NCBI GenBank assembly: GCA_023247445.1
Contig: JAHFGL010000018.1
Coordinates: forward strand, 1 to 43,213
Direction of reading: 5' to 3'
Length of the DNA: 43,213 nucleotides
Source: Candidatus Omnitrophota bacterium
GTDB taxonomy: Bacteria > Omnitrophota > Gorgyraeia > Zapsychrales > Zapsychraceae
Shown: piece by piece, positions 34,109 through 43,213 of the stretch
Position numbering within the stretch: the stretch's first letter is position 1
How the letters are laid out: the number at the start of each line of letters is the position of its first letter
The notes under the pieces: generated by a model
Database searches by the model: none
What the model saw: the letters and a program-made list of their open reading frames with translations, nothing else
What the model was told of the DNA's origin: nothing
Made by a program: the position numbers and the translations under genes

Positions 34109-36681
34109 CAACTAACGAAATTCGAGAAAAATTCTTAAAATTTTTTGAAGGCAAAGGACATACAATTGTCGCGAGCGATTCGCTTGTGCCTAAGGATGAT
34201 CCAACCGTTTTGTTTACGACGGCGGGGATGCAACAATTTAAACGACAATTTTTAGGGCACATCGAAGGCTACACGCGCGCGGCTACTTCGCAAAAATGTC
34301 TACGTACGGATGATCTTGATAAGGTTGGCAAAACACCGTGTCATCATACGTTCTTTGAGATGCTTGGAAATTTTTCTTTTGGCGATTACTTTAAAAAGGA
34401 AGCGATTCAATACGCGTGGGAATTTTTGACGAAAGAACTGAAACTCGATGGCGAAAAGCTCTGGGTTTCTGTTTATGAAGAAGATGATGAGGCGTATAAC
34501 GAATGGATTAAGATGGGTTTTCCAAAAGAAAAAATCGTTCGCTTGGGTGATAAAGATAATTTTTGGCCGGCCGAAGCCAAAAAAAATGGTCCTAATGGTC
34601 CGTGCGGCCCGTGCTCTGAAATCTTTTTTGATTATGGCGTCAATGCCGAATGCAAAAGCAAAAAGTGCGATCCGTCATGCAACTGCGGACGCTTTACGGA
34701 AGTTTGGAATCTTGTCTTTACTCAATTCAATCGTAAAGACGGCGGTGTCTTAGAACCGCTTCCCGGGAAAAACATTGATACCGGCATGGGGCTAGAAAGA
34801 CTCGTTGCCGTTGTGCAAGGCAAAAAAAACAATTATGAAACCGATTTGTTTGAACCGATCCTAAAAGAGATAAAGAATACGTTTCCAAAAATTACAGAAA
34901 CAGATGCGAGAATTATTGCTGATCATTTAAGAGCGGTTGTGTTTGGAATTAGCGACGGTGTGCTGCCATCGAATGAAGGCCGTGGTTATATTATGCGCAA
35001 ACTAATTGTAAACATGACAAATATTTTTTTACAAGCAGGGATAGAACGACCCCTGGCCTATACATTTGTTGATACTGTGGTTAAGGTCATGGGAAAAACA
35101 TATCCCAAGCTAATCCAGGATCAAAACACTATAGAAGAGGTTATTAAGCGAACTGAAGAATCTGTTATAAAATTGACCAAAGAAAAAGTTCCAGAACTTA
35201 ATGAAATTCTTCTTAAAGAATCGGATCCAAAAAAACTGGGTAAAATTTATTTCCGGTATCGTGATACACACGGCTTATCGTTAGCAACGATTGTTACGGT
35301 ATCCCAGGAGGCTGGAATATCAAAAGACACCCATCGTGAAGCGATGAAGTATTATGATGAGCTTATGGAGCAACAAAAAGATCGTTCCCGCGCATCAAGC
35401 AAGATGACGGGAGATCGTTTCGCCGACATTGAGCTTGAGCTCGCTGGCATCGCTAAAACAAAATTCATAGGTTATGAACACGTAGAAGGCCAGGCAAAAA
35501 TCTTAAAATTATTCGTTGATGATAAGGAAGTAAACCAAGTCACAGCCGGTGATCATGTGAAAGTAATTTTAGACCAAACCCCATTTTACGCTGAAGCCGG
35601 TGGGCAAATTGGTGATACAGGTTGTTTGATTGGAAAGCAGGGCAAAATTCGCATCTTGGATACAAAAAAGCAGGACGACATTTATCTTCATTTTGGCGAA
35701 GTTGACAATGGTGAATTAAAAACAATCGAAACTGTTGAAGCTAAGATTGATGGCAAGCGTCGACTATCGATTATGTGTAACCACACCGCAACGCATCTTT
35801 TACAGGCCGCATTACGAGAAATTTTAGGAAGCCATGTTCAACAACAAGGATCCTTGGTCTCGGACGAAAAATTGCGGTTTGATTTTACCCAGCCAAAACA
35901 AATCTCGACAGAAGAAATAGCGATGATCGAAAATAAGGTTAATGAGATTGTAACGAAAAAAATAGCTGTTGAAGTTGAAAAGCTTAAACTCGAAGAGGCC
36001 AAAAAGAAGGGGGCACTCGCATTTTTTGCTGAAAAATATGGTCAAGAGGTTCGTGTGGTGACGATCGGCAACTTTTCCAAAGAATTTTGCGGCGGTACAC
36101 ACTTAAAGAATACTGGAGAAATCGAAGTGTTTAAAATCACCTCCCAAGGATCCGTTGCCCAAGGTATCCGACGGCTAGAAGCCAAAACTGGGGTAGGGGC
36201 TAAAGAATATCTCAAGGAAAAACAAAAAGAAGAGTCAGAGCGTGAAAATTCAAATAAGCTGCGCGCCGCTGTTGAAGAAAAAGAAAAAAAACGGTTATCA
36301 GAGATCTTGAAATCTGTTCATGAAGAAATAAAATTAAGTCCTGTTGTGAGTGGGACAACACTTTACATAAAGAAAATCGAACACATGGAGGTCAATAACT
36401 TAAAAAAAATCGCCGATCTTGTTAAACAAACGGCGCCATCTTCAGCGGTTGTTTTAGGCACGAACAATGAAACCAGCGCCTCAATCATCGTTTCGGTTTC
36501 TGATGATCTGGTTGCAAAAGGCATTAAGGCCAATGATTTAGTTAAAGAAATTGCGCCGCTCTTTAACGGCACAGGTGGTGGACGACCTCAGCTTGCTCAA
36601 GTCGGCAGTAAAGAAGCGGGCAAGGTTGATTCGGCCATGGCCGAGGCTACACGTTTAATAAAGGAAAAAATTACGCGATGA
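34105..36681 (+). CDS. alaS: alanine--tRNA ligase
   Basis: IREKFLKFFEGKGHTIVASDSLVPKDDPTVLFTTAGMQQFK, GRGYIMRKLI, CNHTATHLLQAALREILGSHVQQQGS, EFCGGTHLKNTGEI. Confidence 0.98.
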   Translation: MTTNEIREKFLKFFEGKGHTIVASDSLVPKDDPTVLFTTAGMQQFKRQFLGHIEGYTRAATSQKCLRTDDLDKVGKTPCHHTFFEMLGNFSFGDYFKKEAIQYAWEFLTKELKLDGEKLWVSVYEEDDEAYNEWIKMGFPKEKIVRLGDKDNFWPAEAKKNGPNGPCGPCSEIFFDYGVNAECKSKKCDPSCNCGRFTEVWNLVFTQFNRKDGGVLEPLPGKNIDTGMGLERLVAVVQGKKNNYETDLFEPILKEIKNTFPKITETDARIIADHLRAVVFGISDGVLPSNEGRGYIMRKLIVNMTNIFLQAGIERPLAYTFVDTVVKVMGKTYPKLIQDQNTIEEVIKRTEESVIKLTKEKVPELNEILLKESDPKKLGKIYFRYRDTHGLSLATIVTVSQEAGISKDTHREAMKYYDELMEQQKDRSRASSKMTGDRFADIELELAGIAKTKFIGYEHVEGQAKILKLFVDDKEVNQVTAGDHVKVILDQTPFYAEAGGQIGDTGCLIGKQGKIRILDTKKQDDIYLHFGEVDNGELKTIETVEAKIDGKRRLSIMCNHTATHLLQAALREILGSHVQQQGSLVSDEKLRFDFTQPKQISTEEIAMIENKVNEIVTKKIAVEVEKLKLEEAKKKGALAFFAEKYGQEVRVVTIGNFSKEFCGGTHLKNTGEIEVFKITSQGSVAQGIRRLEAKTGVGAKEYLKEKQKEESERENSNKLRAAVEEKEKKRLSEILKSVHEEIKLSPVVSGTTLYIKKIEHMEVNNLKKIADLVKQTAPSSAVVLGTNNETSASIIVSVSDDLVAKGIKANDLVKEIAPLFNGTGGGRPQLAQVGSKEAGKVDSAMAEATRLIKEKITR

Positions 36682-37901
36682 AAATTCTACGCCGAGGGGA
36701 ATCGTTACAAAAACTTTATAACCGTAATCTCTTTGCCCGCAAAAAGCATATTGAAGAGAAGGTTAGAGGTATCATCGATGACATCCGTTTTAACGGTGAT
36801 GATGCGGTAATTCGCTATACGAAAAGATTTGATAAGGTTAAACTTACGGCCAAAGAACTACGTGTGCCAGAAAATGAAATCAGCGGCGCCTTTCAAAATA
36901 TCACCGGGGATTTTATCGCTAGCCTAAAAACAATCCTTAACAATGTTTCAGGTTTTTATAAAAAGCAAATTCAAAAGCCATGCCGCGTGCGTGATGAGGA
37001 CGGTATCTTACTTAAAGAAAATATTCTTCCGCTGGACTCGGTTGGGATTTATATTCCCGCGGGAACGGCGCCCTTGGTCTCATCCGTTTACATGACCGCC
37101 TTGCCAGCGAAAATCGCCGGCGTTAAACGTGTAGTGATTGCAACACCACCAGATAAAAATGGCCATGTGAATCCTTACATTTTGGCGGTGGCGAATTTAC
37201 TTAAGGTAAATGAAATTTATAAAATCGGTGGGGCGCAAGCAATCGCTGCGCTCGCCCTTGGGACAAAAACAATTCCTAAAGTTGATAAGATTATTGGTCC
37301 GGGAAATATGTATGTCACCGAAGCCAAGCGTCAGCTCTTTGGATTTGTTGACATCGATATGTTAGCTGGGCCAACGGAACTTGTCATTATCGCCAATCGC
37401 TACAGTAATACAGACTATATCGTGGCGGACATGGAAGCGCAGTGTGAGCACGTTGGTGGTGTAGCCATTTTGGTCACAACCAATAAAAAACTTTTAAAAG
37501 AACTTAAAAATAAAGTTCCAAAAGGGTATGGCATCTACGCCAAAAATATCGAAGAAGCTATTACGATCGCTAACAGTATTGCGCCAGAACATTTGCAGAT
37601 TCTAACGAATAATCCAAATGCTATTGCTAATCAAATCCGTCATGCCGGAGCAATTTTCTTAGGTGATTACAGCCCGACAGCACTCGGAGATTACGCCGCT
37701 GGTCCAAGCCACGTTTTACCGACGCTAGGAACGGCAAAATTTTTCTCTGGATTATGTTTATCGGATTTTACCAAACGTAGTCACATCATTTCCTATTCCA
37801 AACGCGCGCTTGAAAAAATTAAAGGACCGATTGAAAAAATCGCGACCCTTGAAGGTTTACCAAAACATTACGAATCCGTTAATATCCGTTTTAAAAATTG
37901 A
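36678..37901 (+). CDS. hisD: histidinol dehydrogenase
   Basis: VGIYIPAGTAPLVSSVYMTALPAKIAGVKRVVIATPP, IGGAQAIAALALGTKTIPKVDKIIGPGNMYV, MLAGPTELVIIA. Confidence 0.98.
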   Translation: MKILRRGESLQKLYNRNLFARKKHIEEKVRGIIDDIRFNGDDAVIRYTKRFDKVKLTAKELRVPENEISGAFQNITGDFIASLKTILNNVSGFYKKQIQKPCRVRDEDGILLKENILPLDSVGIYIPAGTAPLVSSVYMTALPAKIAGVKRVVIATPPDKNGHVNPYILAVANLLKVNEIYKIGGAQAIAALALGTKTIPKVDKIIGPGNMYVTEAKRQLFGFVDIDMLAGPTELVIIANRYSNTDYIVADMEAQCEHVGGVAILVTTNKKLLKELKNKVPKGYGIYAKNIEEAITIANSIAPEHLQILTNNPNAIANQIRHAGAIFLGDYSPTALGDYAAGPSHVLPTLGTAKFFSGLCLSDFTKRSHIISYSKRALEKIKGPIEKIATLEGLPKHYESVNIRFKN

Positions 37902-37912
37902 AAGGATCTTAG

Positions 37913-38521
37913 ATGAAGCCACGCAAAGCCAGTTTAGAACGTAAAAGCAAAGAAACAGAAATCGTTGCTGAACTAAATATCGATGGCAAAGGCCAAACCA
38001 AAATCAAAACGCCCATCGGCATTTTAGATCACATGCTCGAGCTATTTGCTTTCCATGGCTATTTTGATTTGAATTTAGAAGTTAAAAAAGCGGATGTCCA
38101 AATTGATATTCATCACACCAATGAAGATGTCGGAATTGTTTTGGGCAAACTTTTTAAAAAAGCACTCGATGAAAAACAAGGCATTCGACGTTTCGGCTAC
38201 GCCTTTTCTCCAATGGAGTCAACCTTGGGACGCACCGTTGTTGATATTAGCGGCCGCGGCTATCTAACACTTCAAGTCGAAGGCAATGTCGTCATTAAAG
38301 ATCAGGAAGGATATTCCATTAGCTACTTGGAACATTTTTTAGAATCTTTTGCCCATGGATTAGGCGCGACGATCAATGTTCACATTTCAAAGCCCAGTGA
38401 AGATTTGCATACCAATATTGAAACGGTGTTTAAGTCTTTGGGCCTTGCCTTAGATCAAGCCACACAGATTGATCCTCGTAGAGAAGGAACAGTTCCATCG
38501 ACAAAGGGAATTATTGACTGA
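37913..38521 (+). CDS. hisB: imidazoleglycerol-phosphate dehydratase
   Basis: RKASLERKSKETEIVAELNIDGKG, GILDHMLELFAFHGYFDL, DIHHTNEDVGIVLG, YLEHFLESFAHGLGATINV. Confidence 0.97.
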   Translation: MKPRKASLERKSKETEIVAELNIDGKGQTKIKTPIGILDHMLELFAFHGYFDLNLEVKKADVQIDIHHTNEDVGIVLGKLFKKALDEKQGIRRFGYAFSPMESTLGRTVVDISGRGYLTLQVEGNVVIKDQEGYSISYLEHFLESFAHGLGATINVHISKPSEDLHTNIETVFKSLGLALDQATQIDPRREGTVPSTKGIID

Positions 38522-38588
38522 GTCACCAGTCACCAAGTCACAAGGTCACCAAAATAATGGTGACGTGGTGACCGGTGACATTGTGACC
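38522..38588. repeat. GTCACC-type palindromic repeat, family E
   Basis: gtcaccagtcaccaagtcacaaggtcacc-aaaataa-tggtgacgtggtgaccggtgacattgtgacc between hisB and hisH. Confidence 0.85.
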
Positions 38589-38599
38589 TTTATTTTATT

Positions 38600-39208
38600 A
38601 TGATAGCCATCATCGACTACGGCATGGGAAATTTACGCAGCGTACAGAAGGCCTTGGAATCTGTTGGCGCCACGGCTACCATTACGCAAAAAGTATCTGA
38701 TCTTAAACGAGCTGACAAAATCGTTTTGCCCGGCGTCGGCGCAATGCAGCCAGCGATGAAAAGATTGTCGGCGCTCAAACTTATTGAGCCGATTAAAAAA
38801 GCAATCCAAGAAGGCAAACCGTTTTTAGGAATCTGTTTGGGTTTACAATTACTATTTGAAACAAGTCAAGAAGGTGGCGCCGTCAAAGGTTTGGGAATCA
38901 TAAAGGGAAAGGTAAAAAAGTTTAAATCTTCATTAAAAGTTCCGCACATGGGTTGGAATCAATTAAATGTTGTCCAAACCAAATGCCCACTACTCAATAA
39001 TATCAAGAAGGATACCAACGTTTATTTTTGTCATTCGTATTTTGTTGCGCCAAAAGAGAAAAAAATCATCGCGGCAACAACGGATTATGGCATTGAGTTT
39101 GCCTCGGCTATTTGCCGTGATAATGTTTTTGGCGTGCAGTTTCACCCTGAGAAAAGTCAACTGCTTGGTTTAAAAATTTTAGAAAACTTTGTAAGGATAA
39201 AGACATGA
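38600..39208 (+). CDS. hisH: imidazole glycerol phosphate synthase, glutamine amidotransferase subunit
   Basis: IAIIDYGMGNLRSVQKAL, PGVGAMQ, FLGICLGLQLLFETSQEG, FGVQFHPEKSQ. Confidence 0.97.
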   Translation: MIAIIDYGMGNLRSVQKALESVGATATITQKVSDLKRADKIVLPGVGAMQPAMKRLSALKLIEPIKKAIQEGKPFLGICLGLQLLFETSQEGGAVKGLGIIKGKVKKFKSSLKVPHMGWNQLNVVQTKCPLLNNIKKDTNVYFCHSYFVAPKEKKIIAATTDYGIEFASAICRDNVFGVQFHPEKSQLLGLKILENFVRIKT

Positions 39209-39936
39209 TAATTTTTCCTGCCATCGATATTAAGAACGGCCACGTGGTTCGTTTGGTTCAAGGCAAATTCGATCAAGTGACCGAATATTCCAAGGATCCG
39301 ATGATGATCGCCCAACAATGGAAACGCATGGGTGCAACCTGGATTCATGTGGTCGATTTAGATGGTGCAAAGACAGGGCAAATGCAAAATATCCAGACGA
39401 TCTTAGATATTGCGAAGAATGTCAACATACCTCTCCAGGTTGGCGGCGGGATTCGGCGCAAAGAAGATATTGTAAGATTGATTGAAGGAAATATTGGACG
39501 AATCGTTTTGGGAACAAAGGTTATTGAAGATCGTCCATTTTTAGAGAACGTGCTGAAATTATGGCCTAAAAAGATTGCCGTTAGTTTGGACTGTTCGAAC
39601 GGTTTTGTCGCGCAACGAGGATGGACGCAAACCTCCAACATCAAGGCCGTTGATTTAGTAAAAGATTTAGAGAAAATGGGACTCAACTTTTTGATTTATA
39701 CCGACATCGCTCGTGATGGAATGTTGACAGGGCCGAATATTGAAGAGCTTAAAAAAATATTAACTGCGACCAAAATTCCGGTCATTGCTTCTGGTGGCGT
39801 TTCAAATTTAGAAGATATCAAAAAACTTTTGGCACTTAAATCGCAAGGCTTAATCGGCGCCATTACCGGCAAGGCCATTTACGAAGGCAAATTAAATTTA
39901 GACGAAGCGATCAAACTATGCTCACAAAGCGCATAA
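39205..39936 (+). CDS. hisA: phosphoribosylformimino-5-aminoimidazole carboxamide ribotide isomerase
   Basis: [64 protein letters not shown]. Confidence 0.97.
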   Translation: MIIFPAIDIKNGHVVRLVQGKFDQVTEYSKDPMMIAQQWKRMGATWIHVVDLDGAKTGQMQNIQTILDIAKNVNIPLQVGGGIRRKEDIVRLIEGNIGRIVLGTKVIEDRPFLENVLKLWPKKIAVSLDCSNGFVAQRGWTQTSNIKAVDLVKDLEKMGLNFLIYTDIARDGMLTGPNIEELKKILTATKIPVIASGGVSNLEDIKKLLALKSQGLIGAITGKAIYEGKLNLDEAIKLCSQSA

Positions 39937-40670
39937 TTCCTTGTTTAGATGTTAAAGATGGACGTGTGGTTAAAGGCGTCAATTTTGTTAACCTGCGTGA
40001 TGCCGGCGATCCAGTTACAATTGCCCAGGCCTATAACGATCAAGGCGCGGATGAAATTGTTTTTTTGGATATTACCGCCAGTCATGAACGCCGCTCCATT
40101 ATATTGGATGTGGTTAAACGCACCGCTGAACAAGTTTTTATGCCGCTGACAGTTGGCGGAGGAATCAAGGCAATTGCGGATATTCGCGATCTACTTAACG
40201 CCGGTGCCGACAAGATTTCAATCAATACCGCGGCGGTTAATAATCCTAAATTAATCCGCGAATCAGCTAAAATTTTTGGCAGCCAGTGTATTGTGATTGC
40301 CGTTGATGCTAAAAAATCTAGCAAAGGATGGGAAGTGTATATCCACGGTGGACGAACCCCAACGGGAAAAGATGTCATCAAATGGGTTAAAGAAGTTGAA
40401 AAGTTAGGTGCTGGAGAAATCCTTTTGACCAGCATGGATTTTGATGGAACAAAAAATGGATATGATACAGCGCTAACCGATGCCGTCTGCCGCGCGGTTA
40501 ATATTCCAGTTATTGCCTCCGGTGGCGCTGGCCAACTCGAAGATTTTTATCAGGTCTTCCATAAAACAAAGGCGGATGCGGCGCTCGCAGCTTCCGTATT
40601 TCATTATGGTGAATTAAAAATCCAGGATGTAAAAAAATATCTAAAAAAGAAAAAAATTGGAGTCCGCTGA
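39918..40670 (+). CDS. hisF: imidazole glycerol phosphate synthase, cyclase subunit
   Basis: [65 protein letters not shown]. Confidence 0.98.
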   Translation: MLTKRIIPCLDVKDGRVVKGVNFVNLRDAGDPVTIAQAYNDQGADEIVFLDITASHERRSIILDVVKRTAEQVFMPLTVGGGIKAIADIRDLLNAGADKISINTAAVNNPKLIRESAKIFGSQCIVIAVDAKKSSKGWEVYIHGGRTPTGKDVIKWVKEVEKLGAGEILLTSMDFDGTKNGYDTALTDAVCRAVNIPVIASGGAGQLEDFYQVFHKTKADAALAASVFHYGELKIQDVKKYLKKKKIGVR

Positions 40671-41029
40671 TGAAAGACAAGAAGATCGAAAAGATTCAAC
40701 TAACAACAAAAACACTGGGCAAACTAAAGTTTAACAATGACGGCTTGATTCCAGCGATCATCCAAGATTACAAGACCAAAGAGGTTTTGATGTTAGCGTA
40801 TATGAATCTTGAATCGATCAAGCGAACGATCAAGTTAGGAAAGACGTGCTTTTGGTCAAGATCCCGTCAAGAATATTGGGTTAAGGGGATGACCTCAGGA
40901 CATTTTCAATTTGTAAAAGATGTGTCTTATGACTGCGATTGTGATACACTTTTGATCAAAGTGCGCCAGATCGGCGCCGCGTGTCATACAAACAAAAAAA
41001 GTTGTTTCTATCGAAAAGTTAAAAAATAG
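40670..41029 (+). CDS. hisI: phosphoribosyl-AMP cyclohydrolase
   Basis: [89 protein letters not shown]. Confidence 0.97.
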   Translation: MKDKKIEKIQLTTKTLGKLKFNNDGLIPAIIQDYKTKEVLMLAYMNLESIKRTIKLGKTCFWSRSRQEYWVKGMTSGHFQFVKDVSYDCDCDTLLIKVRQIGAACHTNKKSCFYRKVKK

Positions 41030-41035
41030 AAAGTA

Positions 41036-41102
41036 TGTCATTCCCACGAAAGTGGGAATCTAATACTACTATTATTTGATCCCCGCTTTCGCGGGAATGA
41101 CA
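41036..41102. repeat. TGTCATTCCCxCGAAAGxGGGAATC...GATCCCCGCTTTCGCGGGAATGACA palindromic repeat, family C
   Basis: Near-perfect inverted repeat between hisI and trpE; widespread bacterial repeat style. Confidence 0.92.
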
Positions 41103-41114
41103 GAAAAGGCAGCA

Positions 41115-42632
41115 ATGTTATCCGAACAACAATTTCTAGAACTAACTAAAAAAGGCAACCTGATCCCTATCTATGCCGAAATACTTGGGGATCTAGAGAC
41201 GCCTGTTTCAGCGTACTATAAACTCGCTGCCAAAGCCAAATATTCATTCCTTCTTGAATCGGTTGAAGGAGAAGAGAAGATCGCCCGCTTTTCCTTTTTA
41301 GCCAAAGATCCCGAACTCGTTTTCCAAAGTAAAGATAATGTCGTCAAAATCACCCGCATTCAAAACGGCAAGGCGACAACCGAATCAAAACAAATCAAAG
41401 ATACACCGTTATCATTTATCCGCGACATTTTAAAACAATATAAATTTGTTAATATCGATGGGCTTCCGCGATTTTGCGGAGGGATGGTTGGCTACATGAG
41501 CTATGACATCGTGCGCTTCTTTGAAAAGATACCGGCACGAACCAAAGACGATTTAAAATTGCCAGACACACTTTTAATCTTAGCCAAAGACTTGATTATC
41601 TTTGATCATCGTAACCATAAAATCAAAGTTGTTTCGTGCGCGCATGTCAATCCGCAAGATTCCAAAGAAAAAAAGCTAAAAGCCTATAAAAAATCATTAA
41701 AAATAATTGAATCCATGATTACCGCGCTCAATCGACCCGTCGCAGTTTCAAAAAATAAAAATGGACGAAAGGCATCTGCTTCGCTAGAATTGAGGGTCAA
41801 ATCGAGCCTTACAGAGCAACAATTCACAAGTATTGTCGATAAGGCCAAAAAATACATCCAATCTGGTGATATTATCCAGGTTGTTCTTTCTCAACGTTTT
41901 GAGGTCGATTTAAAGACTGATCCGTTTAACATTTATCGATCGCTGCGCGTTCTTAATCCGTCGTCGTACATGTATTATCTTAATTTTGACGGAATTAGAA
42001 TTGTTGGATCTTCTCCTGAGCTTTTGGTTCGTTGCGAAGATGGGGTGGTTGAAACACGTCCCATCGCTGGCACACGGCCACGGGGAGCCAATGAAAAAGA
42101 AGATGCTGATTTAGCCAAAGATCTTCTAAATGATCCAAAAGAAAAGGCTGAACACATCATGCTCGTTGATTTAGGACGCAATGATCTGGGGCGCGTTTGC
42201 AAGGGCGGCAGTGTTAACGTTTCAGAATTTATGATCGTTGAAAAATATTCACATGTCATGCATATTGTCAGTAACGTCAAAGGTCTTTTACGAAACGATA
42301 AAGATAGTTTTGATGTGTTAGAAGCCACATTTCCAGCCGGGACAGTTTCCGGAGCGCCTAAAATTCGAGCCATGGAAATTATCGAAGAGTTAGAAAACAA
42401 TAGGCGCGGACTTTATGCTGGCGCGATTGGTTATTTTAGTTTTTCGGGAAACTTAGATACGTGCATTACCATTCGCACTATTGTGGCCACAAAGAATAAG
42501 GCATATGTTCAGGCGGGGGCCGGAATCGTTGCCGATTCAAATCCTCAAAACGAATTTAACGAAACAATTAACAAAGCGAAAGCGCCAATCAAGGCGATCG
42601 AGTTAGCTTATCAACAATTCAGTTCAACATAA
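41115..42632 (+). CDS. trpE: anthranilate synthase component I
   Basis: LIPIYAEILGDLETPVSAYYKLA, FLLESVEGEEKIARFSFL, GDIIQVVLSQRF, NPSSYMYYLNFDGIRIVGSSPELLVR, PIAGTRPRG, FPAGTVSGAPKIRAMEII; ORF-track N-terminus MIPAFAGMTEKAA is repeat-derived. Confidence 0.96.
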   Translation: MLSEQQFLELTKKGNLIPIYAEILGDLETPVSAYYKLAAKAKYSFLLESVEGEEKIARFSFLAKDPELVFQSKDNVVKITRIQNGKATTESKQIKDTPLSFIRDILKQYKFVNIDGLPRFCGGMVGYMSYDIVRFFEKIPARTKDDLKLPDTLLILAKDLIIFDHRNHKIKVVSCAHVNPQDSKEKKLKAYKKSLKIIESMITALNRPVAVSKNKNGRKASASLELRVKSSLTEQQFTSIVDKAKKYIQSGDIIQVVLSQRFEVDLKTDPFNIYRSLRVLNPSSYMYYLNFDGIRIVGSSPELLVRCEDGVVETRPIAGTRPRGANEKEDADLAKDLLNDPKEKAEHIMLVDLGRNDLGRVCKGGSVNVSEFMIVEKYSHVMHIVSNVKGLLRNDKDSFDVLEATFPAGTVSGAPKIRAMEIIEELENNRRGLYAGAIGYFSFSGNLDTCITIRTIVATKNKAYVQAGAGIVADSNPQNEFNETINKAKAPIKAIELAYQQFSST

Positions 42633-42648
42633 AAGGAGAAGGTGATTC

Positions 42649-42891
42649 ATGGAAGTTCGTATTCGACTACAAAAAATTGGTAAATCAGCTAAAAAGCATT
42701 ATAACTATCGAATCGTGGCTATCAGCAAAACGAATAAACGTGATGGCGCACACTTAGAAATTCTTGGGCATTATGATCCTGCAAAAAAACCAGCCGCCGT
42801 TTCTATTAATAAAGAACGTATTGCGCTGTGGGTTCAAAAAGGCGCCCAACTTAGCGACACTGTTAAATCTCTCGTAAAAAAGAATAAATAG
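42649..42891 (+). CDS. rpsP: 30S ribosomal protein S16
   Basis: EVRIRLQKIGKSAKKHYNYRIVAISKTNKRDGAHLEILGHYDPAKKPAAVSINKERIALWVQKGAQLSDTVKSLVKK. Confidence 0.97.
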   Translation: MEVRIRLQKIGKSAKKHYNYRIVAISKTNKRDGAHLEILGHYDPAKKPAAVSINKERIALWVQKGAQLSDTVKSLVKKNK

Positions 42892-42892
42892 C

Positions 42893-42951
42893 GTATAGCG
42901 ATAGCGGTTAGCAAACAAGGAAACCAAACGCTAAACGCTGTCCGCCATCGC
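42893..42951. repeat. GCGATAGCGG-type palindromic repeat, family F
   Basis: gcgtatagcgatagcggttagc ... gctaaacgctgtccgccatcgc, imperfect inverted arms between rpsP and yajC. Confidence 0.7.
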
Positions 42952-42971
42952 ATTAATAAAAGGAATTTTAA

Positions 42972-43213
42972 ATGCCAACTGATAATTTTTTGACGCAATT
43001 ACCAATAATTCCCTACATCATCATCTTTGGTATTTTTTATTTTCTCATTATCAAACCTCAACGCGACAAACAAAAGCAACAAAAAAAACTGATTGATAAT
43101 CTCAAGAAAAACGATCAAGAGGTCACATCCAGCGGTATCCATGGAACCGTCGTCCTTGTTAAAGAAAAAACCGTGATGGTACGGGTTGATGACAATGTCA
43201 AAATTGAATTCGA
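42972..43213 (+). CDS. yajC: preprotein translocase subunit YajC (3' end cut by window), not in the ORF track
   Basis: MPTDNFLTQLPIIPYIIIFGIFYFLIIKPQRDKQKQQKKLIDNLKKNDQEVTSSGIHGTVVLVKEKTVMVRVDDNVKIEF. Confidence 0.93.
   Translation, partial: MPTDNFLTQLPIIPYIIIFGIFYFLIIKPQRDKQKQQKKLIDNLKKNDQEVTSSGIHGTVVLVKEKTVMVRVDDNVKIEF

Noticed and set aside
34448-34753. overlapping + strand ORFs inside alaS, uvrA, dapL, argH (34448-34753, 12994-13395, 8098-8397, 2068-2292)
   Set aside because: Out-of-frame readings of conserved genes.
41975-42400. 141-aa minus-strand ORF opposite trpE, and similar antisense ORFs throughout (e.g. 12251-12640, 39345-39686, 40082-40435)
   Set aside because: Lie fully inside well-supported + strand genes; no independent evidence of coding.
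1-43213. CRISPR array, transposase, integrase or phage genes
   Set aside because: No regularly spaced direct repeats, and no transposase/integrase motifs found; repeats present are isolated palindromes.

Overview
43.2-kb bacterial window, densely coded on the + strand. The gene content and repeat style resemble candidate-phylum genomes such as Omnitrophota, but that placement is an inference. Five blocks in order: (1) argG(3' end)-methyltransferase-argH-lysA-dapF-dapA-(orphan membrane protein)-dapB-dapL, i.e. arginine genes plus a lysine pathway of the DapL type; (2) folK-panC-aspartate dehydrogenase-like gene, a small basic two-repeat protein, and uvrA; (3) a large envelope cluster: periplasmic TPR protein, TolQ/ExbB, TolR/ExbD, a TonB-like stub, a membrane zinc-ribbon protein, two tandem PilX/GspK-like proteins, a small HTH gene absent from the ORF track, a PilM-PilN (GspL-like) fusion, PilO, PilP/GspC-like, secretin, GspE/PilB, GspF/PilC, then five pseudopilin/pilin-like genes; (4) tRNA-Ala(CGC), rsmE, a glycosyltransferase-TPR protein, recA, recX, alaS; (5) hisD-hisB-hisH-hisA-hisF-hisI, trpE, rpsP, yajC(5' part). 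The main discovery is in the roughly 465-bp gap between the GspF gene and the first pilin. It contains a consensus-like promoter, a well-formed GEMM-I (c-di-GMP-I) riboswitch and a rho-independent terminator. Because the GspE/PilB ATPase also has an N-terminal MshEN-like (c-di-GMP-binding type) repeat, I propose that this secretion/pilus machine is under two-level c-di-GMP control. The riboswitch leader also contains a decayed 3' fragment of a pilin gene. At least seven kinds of palindromic intergenic repeat decorate gene junctions, and several run into or supply annotated start codons.
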